From Mytilus californianus (taxonomy: Eukaryota; Mollusca; Bivalvia; Mytilida; Mytilidae): a stretch of 64,000 nt of DNA. Below the pieces are notes generated by a model. That model was given only the letters and a program-made list of their open reading frames with translations. It did not search any database and was not told where the DNA came from. Below are positions 1 to 9,417 of this stretch, piece by piece; within the stretch, counting starts at the first letter, position 1, and every line of letters starts with the position of its first letter. The DNA is taken from positions 97,903,285-97,967,284 of the forward strand of contig NW_026262734.1 in NCBI RefSeq assembly GCF_021869535.1, given 5' to 3'. The position numbers and the translations under genes are program-made.

Positions 1-595
1 CACTGCTGTACACTGATCATGAGGAGAACTACTACTAAATATGAATAAAATACTTGTTGTATTCCTTTCTTTTAAATACATTGTAAATCTATTGCTATAA
101 AATCGAGCTCATTACAACAATAATCAAATATTGTAATATTGTAATGATATGAATTTTATTTTAGTGTATGTTTTCATTAAAAACTTTTATTATATGACTA
201 TAAATTTTCTCTGTTCTCATTGGCTAAAAAGCATCGGAAATCCTCTTTGATAAAACATTATATTCACCGCGGATAAAATTACGAGAGGTTAATATAAGAT
301 TTGGAACAGCGTCCGTGTACCTTAATATAGAAATTCCAAGGCAACGTGAAAGACGTTTATGACGTCATGTAATTTCCCGTTTTTTTCTTTTTCTTCTTGT
401 TTTCGGTGTAATTTTTCTCTTCTTCTTGTTTTCGGTGTATGTTTTTAGTAAACTTTATTGAATATTTCAACTTATGGAAATTAGCAACTTCAAAAGCAGA
501 TGATATTTTTAGTATAAAAACAAGGAGCAGTTTTTAAAGGATCTTGAGGAAATACTAGAAAATTGTTGAAGATAAAAAGTCATATATTAATAAAA
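1..595. other. Left-edge non-coding sequence
   Basis: No supportable exon. It is presumably intronic sequence of ENaC gene 1, because the next recognisable exon at 1392 begins in phase 0 and needs upstream exons. A two-copy T-rich repeat containing TTCTTGTTTTCGGTGTA lies near 385-445. The exon encoding the GLELLL...IH ectodomain segment, found in gene 2, was looked for here and not found. Confidence 0.5.
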
Positions 596-740
596 CAATT
601 GTTGACTCTTGATTTCAGTTGATACTATGATTTATCAACCCCAGAGATGTGACATTCATCCTCGGCCGTTGGCCTCGGTGAATGCCATATCTCTGGGGTT
701 GATAAATCATTGTATCAACCTCATCAAAAGTCAATAATTG
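596..740. repeat. Foldback inverted repeat
   Basis: Two nearly complementary arms of about 65 bp surround a short CCGTTGG loop. The outer ends read CAATTGTTGACT and, inverted, the same sequence near 740; the arms include ATTTATCAACCCCAGAGAT and its complement. This is MITE/foldback architecture with a CTCGG-type apex like the hairpin at 39769. No clear target duplication was identified. Confidence 0.75.
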
Positions 741-1119
741 TATATTATTCTCACATGTGTTGAGATAAATATCATTTGTAATCAATTGTACTATATATCT
801 TTATTTAGCCTCTGTTATGAGAAATAGTGATATAAATAATATATTAATAAATAACACAATATAAATAAAGTTTGAACAGATGAATCTTGTCTGACAATGG
901 CCCATGATTCTTAATAAAACGATGTCTAATGTCTAAAGCCATTGAAAGAAAACCAAGGTCAGTATCGACAAAGACAAGATTCAAAGATCTTTCTTCAACA
1001 TTTAATTGATAACCTTAAATAATAGGTCGATTTAAATGACCAATAGCTTAACATGGATCCAATCTTAGTTTACAAGCTTTATAAACAACACCCACCATAA
1101 CAAGTTTTGGGTCCCTTTA

Positions 1120-1265
1120 TAGCTTGCTGTTCGGTGTGAGCCAAGGTTCCGTGTTGAAGACTGCACTTTAACCTATAATGGTTTACTTTTATAAATTGTG
1201 ACTTGAATGGAGAGTTGTCTCATTGGCACTCATACCGCATCTTATATCTATGATGTGATAAACCG
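1120..1265 (-). repeat. Dispersed repeat family A (antisense copy)
   Basis: Contains the inverse of GATTGCCAATGAGACAAC, which recurs sense near 4360-4560, 5660-5800, 6645-6790 and 8335-8465, each followed by an AC-rich tract and a CCGTACGG-like box. This is an interspersed non-coding element of unknown class, seen in several introns and intergenic spacers here. Confidence 0.6.
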
Positions 1266-1391
1266 TTTGCAATAAGATTTCTACAAAGAGGACCGCTAGC
1301 TGTATTGAAGAAAACAATGAATTTTTGAATCATTTAGTTTTACTACTTGCATTAACATTCTAAATTGATTACGACGATATATTATTTTAAG

Positions 1392-1500
1392 GTGTGTATG
1401 GAAAAATGCATAGGCAAAAGTGTTGCAAATACTTGTGGTTGCCTTAGTTCATGGTTATATGGTACCGATCAAGTTTCTACGATGTGCAGTACGCCTGAAG
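1392..1500 (+). CDS. ENaC gene 1 exon (equivalent to gene 2 exon 7)
   Basis: Phase 0 start after ...TTTTAAG and phase 1 end before GTAAAT; 109 nt, the same length as gene 2 exon 7. It encodes VCMEKCIGKS...CGCLSSW...MC, aligning with PCMERCTGIA...CKCLSSY...MC of gene 2, so the cysteine spacing is conserved. Unlike gene 2, its donor is not tandemly repeated. Confidence 0.85.
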
Positions 1501-4500
1501 GTAAATATGAGCAAAAAGAGGTTTACGCCAATTAGACAGCAACCTAATGACAAAAATAACATAGAAGGCACATACAGTCGGAAATCAACAAAAATGATAC
1601 GTCACACAATACAACAGGGATAGTGATTGCAATCATCTTTTAAAGGCAAACACGGGACATTGTCATATTCAGTATTTATCTTTCTTGAATGGATTTTAAA
1701 AAAGTTCAGGTACATCGAATTTACTGCTTAATAATCTACATACATTTCGATTGCGATTTTAAATGTAAAGACTTATTTCGCAGAGACTGTTTGCTAAATA
1801 TTTCCCACTTATCAAGCGAGACAATTTCAAAATCTTGCACAATATCATTTCATTTGTTCAATATTTCTATATTTAGTTAAATGTTTTCATACCAAAGGGA
1901 ATTTTTTTTTACAAATTTACAACTTTTCTACGAACAGGTTGTCAAATAATATGCCGCAATTTTCTTCTCAACAATGATTTTTGTCGTTATCTCCATCTCG
2001 GTGTACTCAGCAATGACTGTTGCTGTTATCTCCGTCTTGGTGTACTTAACAATAACTTTTGTCGTTATCTCCATCTCGGTGTACTCAGCAATGACTGTTG
2101 CTGTTATCTCCGTCTTGGTGTACTTAACAATAACTTTTGTCGTTATCTCCATCTCCGTGTACTCAGCAATGACTGTTGCTGTTATCTCCGTCTTGGTGTA
2201 CTTAACAATAACTTTTGTCGTTATCTCAATCTCGGTGTACTCAGCAATGACTGTTGCTGTTATCTCCGTCTTGGTGTAATTAACAATAACTTTTGTCGTT
2301 ATCTCCATCTCGGTGTACTCAGCAATGACTGTTGCTGTTATCTCCGTCTTGGTGTAATTAACAATAACTTTTGTCGTTATCTCAATCTCGGTGTACTCAG
2401 CAATGACTGTTGCTGTTATCTCCGTCTTGGTGTAATTAACAATAACTTTTGTCGTTATCTCCATCTCGGTGTACTCAGCAATTACTGCTGCTGTTATCTT
2501 CGTCTTAGCTTGGTGTAATTAACAATGACTTTTGCCGTTATCTCCGTCTTTGTGTTCTTAACAATAGCAGTTGCCGTTATCTCCATCTTGGTGTACTAAA
2601 CAATGAAATTAAACAAAAATGTTTGCATCATAAGGTTAATGGCATATAGATTCCCATTACAAAACATGAACGTTGTCATGTCTATACAAGCGGGGATATG
2701 AAGTGGTTAGTTGTTCCAACGATGCTTTTATCTTGAACTTATATCACCGGGAGAAGCTATATCAGTTATACTTCCTTGCCATGGGACGTACTTTTCATTT
2801 CGGCTATTTAGTTTTAAAAGATCTGTTAAACGAAAGATAATCCAAATTTTGGAACAGGGTCCACGGTCCATTGCCCATCACAAGAGCATTATAAATTAGT
2901 CTTTTTAACAGAAAAATGTATCTAATCCTTTTACCGATGTGTGTATGTCTGTGTGTTGGGTTTAAATTTTGTGAGTTTTCCTATGCAGCTCGCAAAGAAA
3001 AGCACCGTTCACGATAAATGTTGTATCATATTCTAACAGACTTACAACTTTTGTAAAGATATGTTGAGGCGGGTGGAGGCAATGAAAATTAAAATAAAAG
3101 CGTCATTTTCTTTTTTTTCCATCAGTTATAGTTGTTCAAAGTGAAAGTCATCGGACAAAGCGACGTAACTCAGATCTATATTGATAAAATACTACTGGTT
3201 GTTTTTTTCTATGTTATAGATTTCAATACAAAAAAATGAAAAACTGGATGCCTTTGTGATATTCAAATTATGTGTAAACAATGGTAAAGGAACAGAATGA
3301 TACATTTTGAATAGTCGTTATGTATTTTTGATGCAGAATGCTAATTTTTAACACTATTCTGCTATTCCTTATTTAACCTTTTAGTTGGAATGCCTGCATT
3401 ATAAATATACAAATATGTTTAATTAGACCGATACTTACGATATACGTATAACTTAGATTTCACTTCTGCAATGACCTCCAAGGTAACAGATTATTCTTTG
3501 CATATTGACTCTTTTTAAATTTTTTAACCATTTTTATGAAACATGAGGAACACACTCATACTCATATCATACAACTGTGATGCTATATTTCAGAAATAGA
3601 CTGTATGAAGATAGTTCAGAGTGCTGCAGTAAGTGTTAGTGCAGAAGACTGTGATTGCAAAGTACCTTGTCGGTAATATATTTATATGTTACTATATATT
3701 TATACTCCTCAGAATCTTAGGATGGTACAAAACACCTTGACTAAAATTAATTTGGCTCGTTTAATTTTCATAAAATTTTGACAAAAATATTTACTTTGAC
3801 CCTTTGACAAAAATATAAAAATTTCAAAAAACTTGAACCACACACTTTATTGGAAAAATTTCATTGGATATATAGCAGTTTGACAAACACTAATTTGATC
3901 ATTGAGAAGCTTAATATTTCCTTAACAATAGAACGTGATTAAAACGTTCAGTTGATTTTTACAGAGTTATCTCCCTGTAGTGTTATGTACCACCTTAAGT
4001 AAATCCAAGCATTTTGTATGTCATATTTTCATTTCTGGTACGATTATTCCTTTCTTTTTTAAATGTGGACCTTTCTCCCATCTGAGAATCTTTATGGGGT
4101 TTACAGAATAGAGTATATTGGACAAATGAATTAGGAATACAAAAAAAAATTAAAGAATTCAGAATAAGGGAGTAAATGGACTGAAAATTAGTAGAAAATT
4201 AAAGATCTAGTGATGAAAAACTCACGCGATAATCCAGACTCTCATATTTATACAAATGTGAAAGTGGACATACAATTTGAAGTTCTGACTACAATTGTTT
4301 TCGGTGATTCAAATTACATACGTAATTAAAAAAACGAGAGCAGACTCTGAGTCTACAACGTAATATAGGTATAATATCGAAAATCAGTAAAGGAAGATGT
4401 GTTTATAAAGTCAATGAGACAACAATCCAACAACACGAATATCAAAAAACACAAGTTCAAGGGAAACGAACACGTACAGGTCTGTTTGAAATCCCCAAAC

Positions 4501-7500
4501 GGAATCTGATGACCACAAAAAATTAAAAAAAAAAACCAACAAAAACGAATCACAGGAGGCATTTTTTAGGTAGCGGTTTTATATGAAAGGTTATTTGCTT
4601 ATAGCAAGGAGGTTATTGTCAGGATATGCATAAAACTATTTTTTAACGATTAGTATTTATGCGTTGAGTTAAAACATATTGTGTATTTAAGAATTTGTGT
4701 TCCCTGAGTTTTATGCGTTGCTCATATAAATACTATACAGATACGATTTTTATGTTGCTTCTATTCAATCGTTTGTGTTTTGATTTCCGTTGAAAACCGG
4801 AGTTGGTAGGACAAAGCCGAGGTTAACCGATGTTTTGATTTCCGTTGAATACCTGAGTTTGGTAGGACAAATCCGAGGTTAACCGATGTTTTGATTTCTG
4901 TTGAAAACCGGAGTTGGTAGGACAAAGCCGACGGAGGTTTACCGGAGTAGGTAGGACAAAACGAGATTAACCGATGTTTTGTCGAATATTGCAGTCTGAA
5001 ATTTTCAGCGATCATCATGACTTATTATTGTGGTCTACCATATATGTTAACTTCAATGAAGGTCTGGATAGGGGTCTATTTCTTTATTCGTTATTTTTAG
5101 ACCATTTTTCCATATTCTTTATATATTTTGCCCTTTGTTTTCAATTCTTTATAATCTACATTTGTAGCAGCACACCATTTTTCTCTATTCATTATATTTT
5201 TTTGTCTATATTTCTTTATTTGTTTTTGCCCTTTATTCTGCACTTTTTGTCCATTAAAAAGTAACATATCTATTATATATAATATACATTCCAAGACATC
5301 AAATGTTCAATGAAACATTATTTCTCTGCGTCTCAAGGATAAATATTGCACGTTTGTGTTACACCTAAACAGACAACCAAACAAAATTTTAGAACCATAT
5401 CACGTTCAATACTGACTTTTCTTTAATATTTTAGAGAGGTGACCTACAATAAAGAAGTTTCTACTACTACATACCCAGCAGTCAACCAACAAGGGGTTCT
5501 AGAACGAATTCTTAACACAGACAGCGCTTCATTTGGCACATTACGGTAGGTTTTAGACAAACAGAAGCTGCACATTCTGTTTAAATATTAACGATATTAA
5601 AAAGTTCAAATAAATGATAACTTTTTCCGACTGTGCACTATATAGGTCAATAAAAAAAATAAGCAGATATGGTATGATTTCCAATGAAGCAACTATCCAT
5701 CAAAAAACACCGATGGAGATAAAAATAAGGAGATTTCAAGGATAAAGAAAACAAGTTTTCAACTATCCACCAAAGCACAAAGATGGAGATAAACATAAGG
5801 AGATTTCAGGGACAAGGATTTTTTATTATTTTTAGGTCCATTTCAGTCATATAGCTCTTCAACTGTTTCGGTTCTCATACATCCTTGGCCATCAAATATT
5901 CGGCTTTCAGCGTTCCTGATGAATTAATGTAAATCCAGAAAATTGCTTCAGATGCATGAAATTTAAAAAGTGTTGTTTTCATTTTTGTCAAAAATACCAA
6001 TAATCAGTTGCAGAATTTTATTTTTGACCATGAGTATGCATACATTAAATGTTTTAACCTAACCTATTGTCATTGGTAATTACAGGGAAAGTTTGGTGTA
6101 TCTCAAGGTGTATTTGGCTTCATTAACAGATGAATTGACAGAGGAGGAAGTAGCATATACAGTGAGTTATTGAACATATTTCAAATATATATTTTATATT
6201 TTATTAGAATCCTGATTAAATCAAATGATAAACTACATTGTACATCTTGTTAAGAATATGGTATACCAATAGACTATATATTTTATATTTTATTACAATC
6301 CTAATTAAATTAAATGATAAACTACTATTATATTGTACATGTTGTTTTGAATATATATATGGTATACCATGGAAGTATTATATTGACCATGGGTAAACTA
6401 TACCAATAGCCTAAGACTATTTTCTTATTACCGACTTCTGACTCTGGAGTATACAATGTTTCGACAGGTTACCTACTCTGTGGATATGCTATTCTGGAAC
6501 TCTGTCAAGTAAGAGCAACTAAACGAAGTAAAATCAATAGTCTGTTAGTTCAAACGGTTATTTTTAGTGGTGAACCAGTAATGTTTGCATTTTATCGGGT
6601 AACTTTGGCAGTTTTCTATTCACTGTGATCATTCAATAATATTAAAATAAGAAGATTTGGTATGATTGCCAATGAGACAACTGCCCATAGAGCAAAGAGC
6701 AAAGATATGAAGAATGACCGTACGGCTTTCGACAATGAGCAAAATCCACAACGTATAGTTAGCTTAAAAAAAAGGCCTCGATATGACAATATCTGATGCC
6801 ATTCAACAGGTCCATTGATATTACCCTTACCTATTTTTGAGAGATAAATGCTGGAGTTGTAAAAATATTAGAAAATTAAATAAACACTTTTATAAATAAT
6901 TGCTTGTGTCCGATGTGCTCTACTGGAATCATCCGGAATCCTCACACCTCAACATTTGAAAGCAAGAAATTTGTAAATACGTAGAAACGTTAGGAGCTAT
7001 ATGACTAAAAAGGACCTCAACAAAATAACCAAATTCATCTAAGGTCAACTCTGCCTGAAAATACCAATTAATTAGCTGTTAACCGACTTCGAATAAACTA
7101 TTTAAAATATTTGAATAATTAAGATGAGCAAATACATCATCACCGTATGATGTAAAATAAAGAAAATAAAGATTAATCTGAATCAGGCACTGAAATGTCA
7201 CATGTATTATTCATAAAATTGATCAAACCAAACGTTCGTACATAATGTAGTATTGTCTCCTGCGGTTTGAGTGTGACAGCTATCTACCAACAGCAAGTCA
7301 CATTCACCATCTTTTCAAGCTGTTCTTTTGAGTCGAATAAATTGTAAAACAGGTTTAAAGGTGACCTTGATTTCGCATAGTAAGAAGCCTGAGCTTTAAC
7401 GATAAGACAATGATTATTGATATTTGCACTAACATAATTTGTTTTAGTTTCAATTCTATGAAAGACAAGAAAACGTCTTTTTTTTCTCTTTTACAGGAAG

Positions 7501-7682
7501 AAAATTTTGTCAGTGACATAGGTGGCCAGCTAGGATTGTGGGTAGGAATTTCAGTTCTAAGTATCGCTGAAGTGATTGAACTTATTATATTGCTCTGCAT
7601 TTGGTGCTTGTCAAGAAAGAAAGACTCAAAAACAGACGTGGAGAACTTTGACAAGAAAAGAAGTAGTATTGCTAATGATTGA
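1392..7682 (+). CDS. DEG/ENaC-family channel, gene 1 (3' half, five exons)
   Basis: C-terminal half of an amiloride-sensitive/degenerin-type cation channel, a plasma-membrane protein with two membrane spans and a large cysteine-rich ectodomain. Five exons (1392-1500, 3594-3672, 5435-5545, 6086-6161, 7497-7682) have the same order and phases as exons 7-11 of gene 2, and most match in length. Visible marks are a CMEKC...CGC ectodomain cysteine cluster, CDCKVPC, a YNKEVSTTTYP stretch typical of the pre-TM2 palm region, and a last exon with GGQLGLWVGISVLSIAE, which holds the G-x-S selectivity filter and TM2. A basic SRKK tail ends at TGA 7680-7682. The 5' exons (TM1, FPxxTxCN box) lie left of the window. 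Family assignment is firm; ligand or gating mode (proton, peptide, mechanical) cannot be read from sequence. Confidence 0.9.
1974..2600. repeat. Minisatellite, 78-bp dimer of ~39-bp monomers
   Basis: About seven regular 78-bp units, each made of two diverged 39-bp halves (one with CATCTCGGTGTACTCAGC, one with CGTCTTGGTGTACTTAAC), decaying after about 2520. Because 78 is divisible by three, repetitive open frames appear on both strands; they are by-products. It lies in the intron after the gene 1 exon at 1392-1500, about 470 bp from its donor. Confidence 0.9.
3594..3672 (+). CDS. ENaC gene 1 exon (equivalent to gene 2 exon 8)
   Basis: Follows ATTTCAG and ends CCTTGTCG before GTAATA. Phase 1 in, phase 2 out. 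It encodes EIDCMKIVQSA...EDCDCKVPCR; the C-x-C-x-x-x-C pattern is the last ectodomain cysteine cluster of the family. It is two codons longer than gene 2 exon 8. Confidence 0.85.
3716..3999. repeat. TIR element (MITE-like)
   Basis: Ends CTTAGGATGGTACAAAAC and, inverted, CTTAAGGTGGTACATAAC form imperfect terminal inverted repeats. The interior, with TAATTTGGCTCGTTTAATTTTC, matches the inverse of 52302-52572, so this family has two copies here in opposite orientation. It has no coding capacity. Confidence 0.7.
4085..4200. repeat. Dispersed repeat family B fragment
   Basis: Sequence around GGGGTTTACAGAATAGAG, rich in AGAATA steps, is related to tracts at 5045-5275, 25240-25480, 36540-36730 and 43930-44105. 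The fuller copies include a GTCTGGATGGGG-like box and repeated ATTCTCTATTCT motifs. Class unknown. Confidence 0.45.
4355..4560 (+). repeat. Dispersed repeat family A copy
   Basis: Diverged copy containing AGTCAATGAGACAACAATCC followed by an AC-rich tract (AACACGAATATCAAAAAACA). It lies in the gene 1 intron between 3673 and 5434. Confidence 0.5.
4776..4985. repeat. Short tandem repeat, ~56-bp unit
   Basis: Three to four imperfect copies of a unit beginning GTTTTGATTTCCGTTGAA and containing GTTGGTAGGACAAA and GAGGTTAACCGAT. It lies in a gene 1 intron. The small antisense open frame across it is an artefact of the repetition. Confidence 0.8.
5045..5275. repeat. Dispersed repeat family B copy
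   Basis: Starts with AAGGTCTGGATAGGGGTC and continues as T-rich sequence with repeated TTCTCTATTC / TTCTTTAT motifs. It is the same family as 43930-44105 and, inverted, 25240-25480 and 36540-36730. It lies in an intron of gene 1. Confidence 0.6.
5435..5545 (+). CDS. ENaC gene 1 exon (equivalent to gene 2 exon 9)
   Basis: Acceptor ATATTTTAG, donor CATTACG/GTAGGT; phase 2 in and out; 111 nt. It encodes REVTYNKEVSTTTYPAVNQQ...ERILN, the Y-x(4)-S-x(3)-YP stretch that precedes the last palm helix in ENaC/ASIC channels. It is one codon longer than its gene 2 counterpart. Confidence 0.85.
5655..5800 (+). repeat. Dispersed repeat family A copy with internal duplication
   Basis: GATATGGTATGATTTCCAAT begins a family A copy; the segment AAGATGGAGATAAACATAAGGAGATTTCA-like then repeats once in tandem. 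Intronic, non-coding. Confidence 0.5.
6086..6161 (+). CDS. ENaC gene 1 exon (equivalent to gene 2 exon 10)
   Basis: Acceptor AATTACAG, donor ATATACA/GTGAGT; phase 2 in, phase 0 out; 76 nt, identical in length to gene 2 exon 10. It encodes RESLVYLKVYLASLTDELTEEEVAYT, the acidic strand and helix just before TM2. Confidence 0.85.
6645..6790 (+). repeat. Dispersed repeat family A copy
   Basis: Begins AGAAGATTTGGTATGATTGC, continues CAATGAGACAACTGCCCAT and includes GACCGTACGGCTTTCGACAA. This is the best-conserved family A copy together with 8335-8465. Confidence 0.65.
7497..7682 (+). CDS. ENaC gene 1 last exon (TM2 and C-terminal tail)
   Basis: Acceptor CTTTTACAG; 186 nt in phase 0, ending in TGA. 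It encodes EENFVSDIGGQLGLWVGISV followed by LSIAEVIELIILLCIWCLSR, i.e. the pre-TM2 segment, the G-I-S filter triplet and a hydrophobic helix, then a 24-residue charged cytosolic tail. The first 20 residues are almost the same as in gene 2, while the tail differs. Confidence 0.93.
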   Translation, partial: EENFVSDIGGQLGLWVGISVLSIAEVIELIILLCIWCLSRKKDSKTDVENFDKKRSSIAND

Positions 7683-7770
7683 TGAAAAATAGCTACCTAG
7701 TAAATCATGTATATAAATAATAAGAACTACAAATTTGTTATATCAATATCAACTCTGACTTGTACAATAT

Positions 7771-7776
7771 AATAAA
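7771..7776 (+). promoter_or_regulatory. Polyadenylation signal of ENaC gene 1
   Basis: AATAAA 89 bp after the stop codon, followed by a T-rich stretch. It is the first canonical hexamer after the stop. Confidence 0.6.
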
Positions 7777-8334
7777 TAGATTTTTATTGTTCCACTGTTT
7801 TTATACTTTCCAGCAATAACAATAACGGTACCAATTTTACTGCACCAGATGAGCATTTCGACAATTATTACCTCGTTGCTCGAGGACAAAATATTTAAAA
7901 TTAAAAACCTAATACAAAAATTCCAAAGCTTGTAAACCAAGAAAGAACAAAAGTATAGCCGACTCCGGACAAGGGATCAGAGCTTTGCATGAGGGAGATA
8001 CACTGCTTTTAATTCCTAATTGATTTGCACACTTTTATAGCAGCAAATTTAAAAAAAAACAATATCCGTATGTTCATGTCAGCACCGAAGTGCAGCATGC
8101 CCCCAACGAAACTTGTTTCAATTCAAAATACTTCTATTGTCTGGAAAATTAGAATAAAAAATTTGAAAACTTAAAATGTATAAACACATATAGGAGCTTA
8201 GTGGCACAGTATCGTTCCCTTGACAAGGGATAGAGTCCCCTTTATAAGGCATATCGCAGATAAAAGCAATTGAATTCCATTTCCAGTCTGATTGTTACCA
8301 TGCATGGTTTGTCTATTATATTAGTGGCATATAA
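7777..8334. other. Gene 1 / HtrL-like intergenic spacer
   Basis: No exon seen. Around 7825-7870 a dispersed repeat with GGTACCAATTTTACTGCACC and ATGAGCATTTCGACAAT is recognisable. The rest is AT-rich sequence without further structure that I can support. Confidence 0.45.
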
Positions 8335-8465
8335 AAATTAGAAGATGTGTTATGATTGCCAATGAGACAACTCTCCACCAGAGACAAAATGACGTAGAAG
8401 TTGGCAACAATAAGTCACCGTACGGGCAATAAGCAAAACCCATACCGCATAGCAAATGTAATGTG
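8335..8465 (+). repeat. Dispersed repeat family A copy
   Basis: Contains GATTGCCAATGAGACAACTC, TCCACCAGAGACAAAATGAC, CACCGTACGGGCAATAAGC and CATACCGCATAGCAAA. It lies just downstream of the - strand HtrL-like gene and could form part of its 3' UTR. Confidence 0.65.
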
Positions 8466-8608
8466 CAGTTGCAGTGTGACGCAAGACTGTTACTGTGGCT
8501 GGCTTTCGTAAGAAAGTAAAGTTGGTATATCTATCACTCAAATTTACGGTCTTTCGTCTACTCGTTAAAAAGGTAGTCTTCATCTGATACAACATTACTC
8601 ATTAGATA

Positions 8609-9417
8609 TTAACCAAATAATTTCATCACATCGTTCCAATCTCCAAAAACTAGATTGAAAAGATCAGATCGTCGATAATAACAGAAAATGCCTATATTTT
8701 GATCATCATCCACGATATTATGTGTAAATAAATATTCCTTAAAAACTGAATCATATAGATGATAGTATTCAATTATAGCTTCTTTGTCTCCACCGAAAAA
8801 GGCGCCGTTCAAAACAGGTGCAGCTTGTTCTTTATATATCTCTAATTCATATCCTTTGAAGGCGTCTGGGTTCTCGTACAATTTAATGTAGGTAATTTTA
8901 TTTTTCAATTTAAGCAGATTTTTTGGTTCCCAGTATTTTGTTGCCGTAGGAAAGAAAGTCCGATTTCCATGTCCATACCCGGCATCGATCCAGAAAAAAT
9001 GGGATGTATGAAACGGGTCCTTCTCAACAGCCTCTTTCATAAATGATAATTTATTGCTCATTAATATAATATAATCAGCCGAATAAGCCTCGGGATGGTC
9101 TAACATTTTATTATCTTTCTTGAATTCTTCAGATGACAACGTCTCTTCTATTTTGTTCCGATATTTAGCATATTCCAGTTGAGAAAATGGTATTACAATT
9201 GTATGTATGTTTTTATGAGCAAGGTATTCACTGTTGTACTTTAAAAGTAGTAATGTTGAACTATCACAAAACAAAACAAGCTTTGTTTTAAGTTTAAGTA
9301 TATTGGTAAAATAACCAAGGTACTCTTTGAATGATCTTTGAAATGATTTCCATTCTTCACGATTTATATCGTACAACACCGAGACCAAAGTAGCAGAATT
9401 TTCCTTTTTATTGTTGC
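8609..9417 (-). CDS. HtrL-like exon 2 (catalytic-like domain)
   Basis: On the - strand the exon begins after CTATTGACAG and runs 809 nt to a stop at 8611-8609. The first two bases complete a glycine codon with the last base of exon 1. It encodes 268 complete codons of the family domain. An ATG eight bases further upstream would fall in the acceptor site, so the exon is better read as internal than as a 271-residue single-exon gene. Confidence 0.8.

Noticed and set aside
1928-2464. 178-codon antisense frame with EITTKVIVNYTKTEITATVI repeats
   Set aside because: Translation of the 78-bp minisatellite; the opposite strand is also open over the same stretch.
8350-8595. 81-codon antisense frame downstream of the HtrL-like gene
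   Set aside because: Largely a family A dispersed repeat; no protein-like features.
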